DNA of 64,000 bases from Bradyrhizobium forestalis. GTDB taxonomy: Bacteria; Pseudomonadota; Alphaproteobacteria; Rhizobiales; Xanthobacteraceae. The notes beneath the pieces are model-generated. The model did no database searches. It was not told where the DNA came from and worked only from the letters and a program-made list of their open reading frames with translations. The stretch spans positions 62,001 through 126,000 of the forward strand of contig NZ_PGVG01000015.1 of the NCBI RefSeq assembly GCF_002795245.1, given 5' to 3'. Position numbers and translations under genes: made by a program. This document shows positions 1 through 8,949 of the stretch, in pieces. Each line of letters begins with the position of its first letter. Position 1 is the stretch's first letter.

Positions 1-1343
1 CTCGCGTAACGATGCCGGCGCGAGCGGCTGGGGACTGGCAGCTGCCGTTTTCGGCCGAGACTGCTGTTCTGCATGCGGGCTATCGCCGTGACGTAGCAAC
101 GAAAGCTGTCGCAGTGCCGATTTACCAGAATACAGCTTATGAACTCGATGGCGATCTAAACCACATTGCCGACGTCTACAACGTCAAGGCCGATGGGTTC
201 ACCTACACTAGGATCATCAATCCAACGACGCGCGCGCTGGAAAGGCGCTACGCCGCCGTCGATATGGGAAGGGACGCGCTCGCCGTTGCGTCAGGTCAAG
301 CAGCGACGTTCCTTGCTATCGTCAACCTGTCAAGTGGCGAAGTGGGGGACAATGTCGTCGCTTCTCCGTATCTATATGGCAATACCTGGAACCTGCTCCA
401 CAACACCTTGAAGCGTCTTGGGATCAGCGTGAGGACGGCCGATCCTCGAAGGCCAGAGACGTTTGAACGTGCCATTGATGATCGCACGATATGCCTGTTC
501 GGAGAGGTGATTTCGAATCCTTGTCTGATTCCGCTCCCCGTCAAACAGCTGGCCGAGATCGGCCGAAAGTACGGCGTGCCTTTGGTCGTGGACAATACGA
601 CGACGCCACTGGTATGCCGGCCGTCAGATCTCGGCGCTGCTATTACGACGTACTCCGCAACGAAATATATATGCGGCCATGGCACGACGCTCGGTGGACT
701 GATCGTTGACAACGGCGAGTTTAGCTACCGGGGAGCCTCTCGCTTTCCCTTGTTTAACCGTCCCGACGATGCGCATGGCGGAATTGTTTGGCATAACGCG
801 GTGCGCGATGTCGACGATCTAGGAAAGAGCGAGTTTCTTCTCAAGGCTCGCATGACCTGGTTGCGCGATACCGGCGCGGCCATCGCTCCGTTTGCGAGCT
901 TTCAACTGATCCAAGGGCTTGAAACGCTGCCACTTCGTATGAAGCAGCACTGCGCGAATGCCACGATCGTGGCCGACGTTCTCAAGGAGCATCCAAAAGT
1001 ACGCCGTGTGTTCTACCCGGGGCTCTTTGAAGGCGCCGATCGGGAAATCGTCGACCAGACACTCAGTGCTGCATACGGCCACGGGGCGATGGTCATGTTC
1101 GAAGTAGAGGACGAACAAGCCGGGCGAAAGTTCATCCAGAACGTCGACTTGATGTATCACGTTTCGAATGTAGGCGATGCCCGCACGCTCGTGACCCATC
1201 CCGTCTCGACGACCCACACCACCGTCCCGCGGGAAAAGCGCGAAGCCGCCGGCATATTTGGCGGCTCGATCCGACTTTGCGTCGGCATCGAAGATGTGAA
1301 CGACATCCTGCGCGATCTGGATAAGGCGCTTTCCGCAATCTGA
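1..1343 (+). CDS. rtxA: RtxA, C-terminal O-acetylhomoserine sulfhydrylase-like part (5' end outside window)
   Basis: PLP-dependent enzyme of the Cys/Met metabolism family. The PLP-lysine motif SATKY followed by ICGHGTTLGG is visible, with ASGQAATFLA and a C-terminal THPVSTTHT segment. The first ATG is at 12, but the frame is open to the window edge. In rhizobitoxine producers RtxA is a fusion of an N-terminal aminotransferase that forms serinol and a C-terminal sulfhydrylase-like half that joins serinol to an O-acetylhomoserine-derived unit, giving dihydrorhizobitoxine. What is seen here fits that second half. The gene is followed after 31 bp by a desaturase gene and four more coupled genes in the published rtx order. 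The family assignment is firm. The rtxA name rests on this context, and a stand-alone metY-like gene starting at 12 is the alternative. Confidence 0.85.
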   Translation, partial: RVTMPARAAGDWQLPFSAETAVLHAGYRRDVATKAVAVPIYQNTAYELDGDLNHIADVYNVKADGFTYTRIINPTTRALERRYAAVDMGRDALAVASGQAATFLAIVNLSSGEVGDNVVASPYLYGNTWNLLHNTLKRLGISVRTADPRRPETFERAIDDRTICLFGEVISNPCLIPLPVKQLAEIGRKYGVPLVVDNTTTPLVCRPSDLGAAITTYSATKYICGHGTTLGGLIVDNGEFSYRGASRFPLFNRPDDAHGGIVWHNAVRDVDDLGKSEFLLKARMTWLRDTGAAIAPFASFQLIQGLETLPLRMKQHCANATIVADVLKEHPKVRRVFYPGLFEGADREIVDQTLSAAYGHGAMVMFEVEDEQAGRKFIQNVDLMYHVSNVGDARTLVTHPVSTTHTTVPREKREAAGIFGGSIRLCVGIEDVNDILRDLDKALSAI

Positions 1344-1374
1344 CAACCTGCAAGGCAATCAGGAGGAGGTTCTC

Positions 1375-2433
1375 ATGAATCAGGCAGATGCTTGGAAATT
1401 GAGGTCATCACGCTATGAGGCCGTACAATTCAGCCGGGAAATCAATAGGCAGCTCTCCGAGCTGAGGCCCGACAACATAACGGGAGCGGCTTATATTGCC
1501 AAAGATTACGCTGTCATCACAGCGTGCACGCTCGCCACTGTGTCGGTCTCATGGTGGCTCTACCCGCTGGCGGTCCTTCTGATTGGTGCCTATCAGCGCG
1601 GCTTGACAACCATCGCTCATGATGCGGCCCACCGTACGCTCGCGAAGAACACGACCTGGAACTACGTCCTGGGCATTCTGTTCGCTTCCTATCCCTTGTT
1701 CCAGCGCCATTGGGCCTACCGGATCTCGCACGTCTATTTGCATCATCCCTACCTCGGAGACCCGGACAAGGATCCCGACCTGAAGTTCTTCCTGGCCAGC
1801 GGCGTTTACGACGTGCAGCCTCCGGACCGGTACGCTTTCAACATGATCTGGAAGCCGATCTTCGGCGGCGCGACAGTAGCGTATCTGAAGTATCTTTGGA
1901 CCAATCGATTTTCGATCACAGATGCCGAGGATCAGAGCCGCTCAAGCATACTTATCGACAAGTATGGCTTCTATCTCTTCTGGATCAGCATCCTGGCCGG
2001 GTCATATGCTGTTGGGCTGCTCCATATCGTCGTCCTGTTTTGGATCGTGCCCTATCTCACCACGTTTCAGGTCCTCGGCTGGTTTATCGAGCTAGCCGAG
2101 CACTCACCTATGTGCGAAACCGAGACGCAGAACGTCTATCTCACCAGGAATCGGAAAGGAAATTTCCTCGAGCGGGCCATCCTCGGGCAGAATCTGGATG
2201 AGTACCACCTTGAGCATCACCTTTCGCCGGGTATCCCGTTTTGGCTGTTACGCAAAGCTCAGAAAATCCGAATGCAGGATCCCAACTATGCGAAGGTTGC
2301 CGCGACCTGGGGCGGACTCTTTGTCAAGGGGCCTCAAGGCCAACCTAGCGTCATAGGTCAGTTAAAGGAGCGGAATCGACGCTTGTATGAGCAGTCTGTT
2401 GCCGAGATTCGCTCGCGAGGGCAGGTCGCGTGA
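1375..2433 (+). CDS. rtxC: Dihydrorhizobitoxine desaturase
   Basis: Membrane fatty-acid-desaturase-type protein of 352 residues. It has three histidine boxes that bind the di-iron centre: HDAAH near residue 83, HVYLHH near 119-124, and HLEHH near 280. Hydrophobic segments lie near residues 50-75, 90-105 and 200-230. In rhizobitoxine synthesis the desaturase introduces the vinyl double bond that turns dihydrorhizobitoxine into rhizobitoxine, the inhibitor of ACC synthase and beta-cystathionase. The start ATG has AGGAGG upstream (around 1361-1367). The stop overlaps the GTG start of the next gene by 4 bp (GTGA), so the two are translationally coupled. The position directly after rtxA makes the specific name likely. 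Confidence 0.9.
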   Translation: MNQADAWKLRSSRYEAVQFSREINRQLSELRPDNITGAAYIAKDYAVITACTLATVSVSWWLYPLAVLLIGAYQRGLTTIAHDAAHRTLAKNTTWNYVLGILFASYPLFQRHWAYRISHVYLHHPYLGDPDKDPDLKFFLASGVYDVQPPDRYAFNMIWKPIFGGATVAYLKYLWTNRFSITDAEDQSRSSILIDKYGFYLFWISILAGSYAVGLLHIVVLFWIVPYLTTFQVLGWFIELAEHSPMCETETQNVYLTRNRKGNFLERAILGQNLDEYHLEHHLSPGIPFWLLRKAQKIRMQDPNYAKVAATWGGLFVKGPQGQPSVIGQLKERNRRLYEQSVAEIRSRGQVA

Positions 2434-3248
2434 CGTTGCTACGGCCAGAGAGCACCCGAGCCGTGGTCGGCGTCACTTCGAACCGTGTTCTGGTCGATGG
2501 TGTGCATCGCGACTGGTTGCGGCGCAAGTACTTGCAGGCACTTCATCGTCATGCGGGAGTGGCTTGCGTCATATTGCCGACGGTCGACGCCGAAGAAGCT
2601 AGGGAGGAGGTCGCACCGGCGATCATGAGCCGGCTCGACGGCCTGGTGTTGACAGGTGATGAATCGAACATCGACCCCGCCGTCCTGAGAGCGCCTGCGT
2701 CCCTGACGGAGGCTGATCGGCAGGACGTTGAGGTTGGGATCCTTGACCGTCCGCGGGACAGGCTCTCTGCCGTAACTATAGAGAGCGCCATCGCGCTCGG
2801 AATGCCTATTCTGGGCATCTGCCGTGGGCTTCAGGAGCTCAACGTCTATTTCGGCGGCACGCTCCGCTCATCGCTTGCGGAGTGGAGGCCGGAAAGTGGC
2901 GCGATGCATGCCGAGAAGCCAGATCGTCCAAGAGACCGTCAGTACGACGCCGCGCACAGCGTCAGAATATGTTCCGATGGCGCGCTCTTTCCAATCGCGC
3001 GGACGATCGAAGCGCAAGTCAACTCGCTGCACAATCAAGGAATCGAGGCGCTGGCGCCGGCGCTGAGGCGGGAGGCGTGGGCGCCTGACGGTTTGGTCGA
3101 GGCGGCTTCGGTCATTGGCGCCCCGACGCTGCAAATCGGTGTGCAATGGCACCCTGAATGGCACGTCTCAACCGATCTCCTCAGCAAGCAACTGTTCAAG
3201 GCATTTGGAGAGGCGTGTGTTGGATACTACCGAACTAAGAAGAACTAG
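2430..3248 (+). CDS. rtxD: Class I glutamine amidotransferase / gamma-glutamyl hydrolase-like protein (RtxD)
   Basis: Peptidase C26 family protein of 272 residues, related to PuuD gamma-glutamyl-GABA hydrolase. The nucleophile elbow is GICRGLQELN with Cys at about residue 131. The His-Glu pair is in GVQWHPEWH near residue 238. It starts with GTG inside the rtxC stop, indicating coupled translation. The family cleaves gamma-glutamyl amides or feeds ammonia from glutamine. A glutamine-synthetase-like ligase is four genes downstream, so removal of a gamma-glutamyl group from a protected intermediate or product is a reasonable inference. The symbol is given by position in the rtxACDEFG operon; the biochemical role is not proven by sequence. 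Confidence 0.78.
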   Translation: MTLLRPESTRAVVGVTSNRVLVDGVHRDWLRRKYLQALHRHAGVACVILPTVDAEEAREEVAPAIMSRLDGLVLTGDESNIDPAVLRAPASLTEADRQDVEVGILDRPRDRLSAVTIESAIALGMPILGICRGLQELNVYFGGTLRSSLAEWRPESGAMHAEKPDRPRDRQYDAAHSVRICSDGALFPIARTIEAQVNSLHNQGIEALAPALRREAWAPDGLVEAASVIGAPTLQIGVQWHPEWHVSTDLLSKQLFKAFGEACVGYYRTKKN

Positions 3249-3257
3249 AGGCTGATT

Positions 3258-4280
3258 GTGACATTTCGAACCAAACGTGGTCCGTGTACGTCGAAAGGAC
3301 ACTTCCTCGGAGCCGACGCACGCGTCCGGCCCTGCGAGGGACGTGCGCCGCCTCGTGGGCAAAGGAAGACTGGACGATTGGCGAATCGCTTCGCTCTGGG
3401 AGTTTTCTTTGTGGCGCTTTATGTCGTGGTGAGCGCGGCAGGCGAGGTCTATGCGGCGTCGTATTTTCAGCAAGCGGATGTGTTCGTCGCGCTCCTGCTG
3501 TCCTTCGCTGTGGTTTGTCTGATGTTCAATCTCCTGGCTCGCCACGAGGGAGCCGGGGCAACGGTGGCGAAATGGTCGCTCCTGGTCTTCGTCGCGCTCA
3601 ATGTTGTGACAGCAATCAGCTGGATCGGCTTATTTGTCGGACTGAAATACGCAGAACCCGCGATCGTCGTCGCCTTCATGGTGGCGCTGGGGCCTACCGC
3701 AACAGTGTGGTTAAACGCGCTGATCAGGCGCCAGGGTGCCCCTCCAGCATCCGATATTGTCGTGAGCGTTACGATCGCAACGATCGGAACTTACATGATT
3801 TGGATCTCGGCCAGCGGCAACGCGGGCGTGGAGTGGGGGGCTCGATCGTCCTTTGGCATCGTCTTGGCAATCGTGGCCGGCCTATCGCTGGCCCTTACAA
3901 ATATACTTGTCAAACTGCTCTTCGACCGTGGGTTTTCCGGCCGACAAGTCCTGGCGCATCGCTTTTATGGAACGATTCTCTTGCTGCTGGGACTGGTCGA
4001 TCATTCATCTATCTTGCCTGAGATCTCGCAGCATTGGTTTGCGATCGCAGCAATTGGGCTGTCGACGATCCTTATTCCTTTGCTCTTGATCCAGCAGGGC
4101 ATTCGGCACGTTGAGCCCTTCACCGTCAACATGGTCCTGTCCACCGCCCCTATCATCACCTTCCTGTTCCAGTACTTCGATTCTCGCATCGTGCCTTCGT
4201 CACATACGTTCATTGGAAATGTTCTCATTACGGCTGTTGCTGTCGGCAACATCTACTTGCAGTATCGGAGGTCCGCATGA
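3258..4280 (+). CDS. rtxE: EamA/DMT-type membrane transporter (RtxE)
   Basis: Polytopic membrane protein with about ten hydrophobic segments, typical of the drug/metabolite transporter (EamA) superfamily. Segments can be followed from FALGVFFVALYVVVSAAG near residue 45 to the C-terminus. The first 38 residues are Arg/Gly-rich and unlike the family, so the true start may be the TTG near 3378; the GTG at 3258 is the longest option. The gene lies 9 bp after rtxD and overlaps rtxF by 4 bp. In an antibiotic-like amino-acid operon it is the natural candidate for exporting rhizobitoxine or an intermediate. That substrate is inferred from context only. Confidence 0.72.
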   Translation: MTFRTKRGPCTSKGHFLGADARVRPCEGRAPPRGQRKTGRLANRFALGVFFVALYVVVSAAGEVYAASYFQQADVFVALLLSFAVVCLMFNLLARHEGAGATVAKWSLLVFVALNVVTAISWIGLFVGLKYAEPAIVVAFMVALGPTATVWLNALIRRQGAPPASDIVVSVTIATIGTYMIWISASGNAGVEWGARSSFGIVLAIVAGLSLALTNILVKLLFDRGFSGRQVLAHRFYGTILLLLGLVDHSSILPEISQHWFAIAAIGLSTILIPLLLIQQGIRHVEPFTVNMVLSTAPIITFLFQYFDSRIVPSSHTFIGNVLITAVAVGNIYLQYRRSA

Positions 4281-5563
4281 AAGAACGGAACTGTGTAATC
4301 GTAGACGCATACTCTACCGGCCGATACCTACCGGAAGAGTTCAAGCGCTATGGAATTGGAACGGTGCATGTGATGTCGGCTGCACAGATTCCGCCCATAT
4401 TCCAATCGCATTTCAATGCGGATCTGTATGATGAAGTCATTCGCCCCAGCGAGGGCATGGGGTATGACGACATCGTTGAATATCAGCTTCAGGCTCTCCA
4501 TGGCCGGGAATTGGAGTTCGTTATCGCGGGCTGCGAGACCGGAGTTGAACTCGCTGATTCTCTGTCGGAGCGGCTTGGCTTACCATCAAATGGGACCGCG
4601 CTATCCGCTGCTCGGCGTGACAAAGCGCGATTGTCTTGCGCGCTGACCTTTGCCGGCGTGCGAGCGATCAGACAAGTCGTGTCCGACAGTCCTGTAGAGA
4701 TCGCGAGCTGGAAGCGTGAAGCGAAGTACGATCAAATCGTGATCAAGCCTCTGAACAGTACGGGTACCGAAGATGTATTCTTTTGCTCGACAGAGGCTGA
4801 TATTCAGCGGGCGCTAAGCGTAATTGTCGGGAAGACGAACCGCGTCGGAGCGTTGAATCGTTTTGCCCTTGGGCAAGAAAAAATAAACGGCCAGCAATAC
4901 ACGGTAAATGCCGTCTCGATCGACGGGGAAGCCTTCGTTACGGAGGCCTGGACCTATGACACGGTTCCTATTGAGAGGGCATCATCGGTCTGCTCGCTTG
5001 AGAGATTGTTGGACGGCAGCGAACCAATCGTTCAGGAACTGTCCGACTACTTGGTGCGCGCATTGAAGGCACTACAGATCGTCGACGGACCGGCTCACGC
5101 TGAGATCATCGTCGATGATCGGGGACCGGTTCTGGTGGACTTCGGAGCGAGGCTTCAAGGGACCATGTCGGCAAAAGCACGAACGATGGCGTTGGGGCAC
5201 AACCATATGACCCTGACGGCCTGGCGTTACGCAGATCCCAAGGGCTTTAGTGAACATATGAGGCTGCGCGGGCCCTACAAGCGGCAGGCTCACGCACTTT
5301 GCGTCTCGCTCATCTCAGATATGGGCGGTGTCGTTGCCGGTTACCCGGGACTCGAAGCAATCCGCAAGCTCCCGAGCTTCGCGGATGCCATTGCATTCGT
5401 TCCGATTGGTCAAGAGCTAGTTCCCACGATCGACTTGGCGTCCACACCAGGCATCGTTTATCTCGTGAATAGCGACTTGACTCAGCTTGAGAATGACTAT
5501 CGCAAGTTGCGAGCAATGCGGATGGACCAGGTGTTCGATTTAGTGATGCAGGACCGCGACTAA
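4277..5563 (+). CDS. rtxF: ATP-grasp ligase (RtxF)
   Basis: 428-residue ATP-grasp protein. The central domain contains KYDQIVIKPLNSTGTEDVFF (ATP-binding lysine and glycine loop) and the C-terminal catalytic strand AEIIVDDRGPVLVDFGAR, where acidic residues bind magnesium. The family joins a carboxylate to an amine through an acyl phosphate, as in dipeptide ligases and carbamoyl-phosphate synthase domains. The start overlaps the rtxE stop (ATGA) and the stop overlaps the rtxG start (TAATG). The acceptor is unknown; a rhizobitoxine precursor or a self-protection conjugate would fit the operon. The symbol is by operon position. Confidence 0.75.
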   Translation: MKERNCVIVDAYSTGRYLPEEFKRYGIGTVHVMSAAQIPPIFQSHFNADLYDEVIRPSEGMGYDDIVEYQLQALHGRELEFVIAGCETGVELADSLSERLGLPSNGTALSAARRDKARLSCALTFAGVRAIRQVVSDSPVEIASWKREAKYDQIVIKPLNSTGTEDVFFCSTEADIQRALSVIVGKTNRVGALNRFALGQEKINGQQYTVNAVSIDGEAFVTEAWTYDTVPIERASSVCSLERLLDGSEPIVQELSDYLVRALKALQIVDGPAHAEIIVDDRGPVLVDFGARLQGTMSAKARTMALGHNHMTLTAWRYADPKGFSEHMRLRGPYKRQAHALCVSLISDMGGVVAGYPGLEAIRKLPSFADAIAFVPIGQELVPTIDLASTPGIVYLVNSDLTQLENDYRKLRAMRMDQVFDLVMQDRD

Positions 5564-6900
5564 TGCCAACTGATCCCAGGTTGACCGGAGCGAATTCAGC
5601 CCGCGCGGCGATGGTCGGCGTAAGCGACTTCGATGGCGTTCTGCGAGGCAAACACGTCTTGGGTGAAGATCTCTCGGATGGAGATAAAGTTATCAAGTTC
5701 TCTGAAGCGGTGCTGGCGTGGGATTGCACGGACCGAGTCATTCCAGCCAGTTTCACGCAAAAGCCGTTATCAGCGTTCGGAGATGCTGACCTGCGTATTC
5801 TGTCAGGCACCGGCCGTTCGGTGTCTCATCTCGGCGATCAATATCTCTACCTCGCGGAATTCACGGGCGCACATGAGAACATCTGCCCGCGCGGTGTTCT
5901 GCGTAAGGTTCTGCGAAGGGCTGCTGAACACGGATACGACTGCACTGCCGGGTTCGAGTTTGAATTCATGCTGTTTAAGGAGAACGCAGACACGATTGAA
6001 GAAAAGCCGTTCGGCGAATGGGCTCCTTTAACTCGCGGCCCGTTCGGCTACTCAATTGCGCGCTCTGTCGCGCAACATGAGCTGTTTGATGAGATATTGG
6101 CGCTTTGTGACAAGGCTAAAATACCTCTCAGCGGACTGCACTTTGAAACGGGACCGGGCGTGGTCGAAGCGTCACTTCGTCATTGTGACGCGCTGGAAGC
6201 TGCCGATCGAGCAACCATATTCAAGTCGATGATAAAGGCCTGGGCGCAAACGCGAGGCATGATGGCTACATTTATGGCCAAGGTTTCCGAGGAATGGCCC
6301 GGCCAGTCCGGGCATATTCACATTTCGATGTCCTCGGATAGTCAGAATGCGTTTTACGACAATGATGCGTTCGGCAACGTCTCGAAGCTTATGAGGCAAT
6401 TCATCGCCGGACAACTAGAATATATGAATGAGTTCTGCGTGCTCGCTGCGCCGAACTTCAACAGCTACAAGAGATTGGTACCTGGCTGCTGGGCACCAAT
6501 CTGTCCAACCTGGGGAGTTGACAACCGCTCCTGCGCGGTTCGCGTCATTCCGGGAGAGCCATCTGCCCATCGCCTGGAGTATAGGCTGCCTGGCGCAGAC
6601 CTGAACCCATATCTCGCGCTCGCATGTGCGATTGGTTCGGGAATATTGGGTGTCGAGACAGGCCCGGCACTACCGGCTTCGATCGTCGGTGATGCAAGCG
6701 CGGAAATGTGTCGGCCGTCCGCGAGACTGCCTCAAAGCCTATCAGAGGCAACTTCTCGGTTTTCAGAGTCTGCAGCGGCAAGTGATGTCTTCGGAGAAAG
6801 GTTTGTTGACGCGTTTTCTTGCTCGCGCCGTTGGGAGTGGGAAGCCGTTCAACATCGGGTCACCGACTTTGAACGTCGGAGATACTTCGAGATCATTTAG
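5563..6900 (+). CDS. rtxG: Glutamine synthetase-family ligase (RtxG)
   Basis: 445-residue member of the glutamine synthetase family. Motifs include AGFEFEFMLFKE (metal ligands near residue 130), LHFETGPGVVEASL, GQSGHIHISM (the HxH-type nucleotide/metal region) and NSYKRLVPG, the family ATP/ammonia-site signature. It is closer in style to GlnA-like gamma-glutamyl-amine ligases (PuuA, GlnT types) than to housekeeping GlnA, which is an inference from the divergent N-terminus. It is the last gene of the coupled rtx run. Such enzymes gamma-glutamylate amines, and rtxD could remove the group again. After the stop at 6898-6900 no clear terminator hairpin was found. Confidence 0.8.
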   Translation: MPTDPRLTGANSARAAMVGVSDFDGVLRGKHVLGEDLSDGDKVIKFSEAVLAWDCTDRVIPASFTQKPLSAFGDADLRILSGTGRSVSHLGDQYLYLAEFTGAHENICPRGVLRKVLRRAAEHGYDCTAGFEFEFMLFKENADTIEEKPFGEWAPLTRGPFGYSIARSVAQHELFDEILALCDKAKIPLSGLHFETGPGVVEASLRHCDALEAADRATIFKSMIKAWAQTRGMMATFMAKVSEEWPGQSGHIHISMSSDSQNAFYDNDAFGNVSKLMRQFIAGQLEYMNEFCVLAAPNFNSYKRLVPGCWAPICPTWGVDNRSCAVRVIPGEPSAHRLEYRLPGADLNPYLALACAIGSGILGVETGPALPASIVGDASAEMCRPSARLPQSLSEATSRFSESAAASDVFGERFVDAFSCSRRWEWEAVQHRVTDFERRRYFEII

Positions 6901-7391
6901 CTTGAGCTCTTCGACAGTTCCGAACTTCATTCCTCTGGCCGGTGTCGGTCGCATTATTGCGGCTGCCTGTTCCGCTGATGCTGGACTTCATACAGAGCAA
7001 ATGTGCGTTACTCGTTAAGTGAGGACCTCGGGAACGCTGAGGAGGTCTGCTGTTATCTGCTCTGTGGCAGCAATCGCGATTGCTACGTTGGGATGCTAGA
7101 TTATATCTAACGTCCGGTCCTTTTCGTGAGCTTTACATCGGCAAGCAGATGGTGGAGCTCAAGCATGCGCCCGGTTGGCACCTATCCCTCGCAAGCCGTC
7201 CAGCGTGCGCGCGCTTGCCTGGGTTGGTCCCAAAGCGGCAAGACAAGCGCTGCGGTCCGTCAGCCGGAAACTCACTCCGGCTGAAGTGAGCGAGCTGAAG
7301 TCCTTCGCCTCTTCGTCGCCAACTTGGCTTGCCAGACCGGTAAGCGAACTGTAAGCGTAGCTCTGCGGCCCTTTTGATGATTGATGCTTGA
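6901..7391. other. Gene-poor stretch after the rtx operon
   Basis: No credible coding sequence. Short open frames on both strands lack family resemblance and start signals. The stretch looks like decayed intergenic DNA between the rtx operon and the pseudogene that follows. Confidence 0.5.
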
Positions 7392-8064
7392 CATCTATTT
7401 GAGCCGCGTGCCGCCACGCCGCGGCTTCCAAATCTTGGACAATGCGCTGACGGCGGCCTCGAGCGTCTTCGGGCCGTCGACGTTGGGATCGAACTGTGCG
7501 GGCCCCAAAGGCGCATATTTTCATGTTCCAGATGAGTAGGGTCGCCGCTGGCATCGAGGTATTCCGCTTAGCCGGGCACACCGCCGACGTCCTCGAGCAG
7601 GAGGGAAGTCCCTCTATCGTCGTGGTGTCGAACCGTTTTTCGAGTTTGATCACTTGGTCTCAGCTGTCACCGAAGTCATAGAGATAATGGATCGTCGTCG
7701 CGCCGGTCTCCTGAACGATTTTTGAAGAGCCGAGTCTTGCGATGCATCGATGGGCTGATTGCCAAAATGTCCTTCGGGACCAGATACCACGACGTCCTTC
7801 GCCGGCCAGGAGCTCGAAGAGATGGCTGTTCGTCCAGCCAAACGCCGCCTGAAGCGTCAGATGCAGCCGATCAAGGCGCAGCGTGAGCGGCACGACCAGG
7901 CATCGCGTCACCTCCGGTTTCACATCCTTGAGGTCACCTTGATCCGGACCGCGGTCGTGTTCAGGCTCATGCCGCCAGCCTCGGATCATGTGCATGCATC
8001 GTGTAGATCGACGGCCGAGCTGTCCAAGGCAGCCAGGAGATGCAGTCCATTGATTGGAAACCAC
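7392..8064 (-). pseudogene. pRiA4b ORF-3-like protein, pseudogene
   Basis: Read on the minus strand, residues such as LKDVKPEVTR, LTLQAAFGWT and TTIHYLYDFGDS are the hallmark of the plasmid pRiA4b ORF-3 family, a protein often carried with mobile elements. The frame breaks at 7660-7662, where the expected Trp after YDFGDS is TGA. It continues in frame with VIKLEKRF. A further frame change near 7500 is needed to keep DVGGVPG and LEHENMRLWGP joined to AQFDPNVDGPKTLEAAV. At least one nonsense change and two frame shifts mean it makes no intact product. The 5' end (above about 8010) is also uncertain. Confidence 0.72.
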
Positions 8065-8880
8065 CTTGATAGCGCTTTCGATACGTCAGGCGATGAGTTC
8101 AGCATTGAAGATTGAGCGGTTGGCGCCATTTTCTTTGGAGTAGCGCTTTCGCAGCGTTGATTGCCTCAAAGCAGTTTGGAAAGGCCGGCGGGGACCTGAC
8201 AACGCTTTTGTCGATGTTTCTGCTGATACCATTCGGCGGTATCCTTCTCGTCTTCGGATATGCACTGGGATACATGCAGCTCGAAATTATCTGCATATCG
8301 CGATATCGTGGGAGCAATTGTGGTGGTGGAACCGATTCTCACGCTTCTGCTGTTTCGAGACGGGCCGACGGTAGGTTCGCCGATATCGGATTGGCGGTCG
8401 GCGTGCTTGGCACGCTCACTGCGCTGTTATTCCAAGTGCACTTAACTGGGCAACATCCTCAGCGAGGTCCTATTCTGAAAAAGACTTGCGCAACGTAGGT
8501 TCTGCTCCTCGAACGCGAGAAGAAGAGGGAGTCTTGACGGAACGTTCCACATCGAGCCAGATCTACGCATTGTTGATCCGAAACCCTTTGGTCGAACAAT
8601 AGCATCTCCTCCCGGTAAGTAAGAGCTTTGCTGCTGCCGAAAGTCTGAAAATCGACCCTGCGGTTCGCCATGCTCGACGGCTTTCGGTATTTGGGAATGA
8701 CTTTGGCAGGGCTATTTCTGGCAGCGCACATTTCCATACTGGTCACGGTGAGGCAACGGAATGCGGACAGGCGCTACAATCGACGATCCCGCACCATCCC
8801 ATATTGCTGCCTCAGCACCACAACAGCTTCCATGAAATTGGAACTCGGACAGCGGGTTGAGCATCCGGAGAGCATCCTTC
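8065..8880. other. Decayed stretch, possible membrane-protein remnant
   Basis: Plus-strand frames at 8112-8500 contain hydrophobic runs (LLSMFLLIPFGGILLVFGYA, and VVVEPILTLLLF in another frame) that could be scraps of a transporter such as an EamA protein. They need frame changes and have no family signature. Nothing else was recognised before the 8950 gene. Confidence 0.35.
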
Positions 8881-8908
8881 GTCAGCCAACCGTCAGCCAG
8901 GCGGCCTA
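8881..8908 (+). promoter_or_regulatory. Possible degenerate tts box (TtsI site)
   Basis: GTCAGC, then CG, AGC and a closing TA fall at the spacing of the rhizobial type III promoter element (GTCAGCTT..TCGAAAGC....CC...TA). By eye about 14 of 22 specified positions match. It lies 41 bp before the ATG of the candidate effector gene at 8950, which is a suitable distance. The TCGAAAGC core is poorly kept, so this is tentative. Confidence 0.35.
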
Positions 8909-8949
8909 TCCAGGGACGCTGCGCATTGTTGACCGTAGGAGGATAGAAC

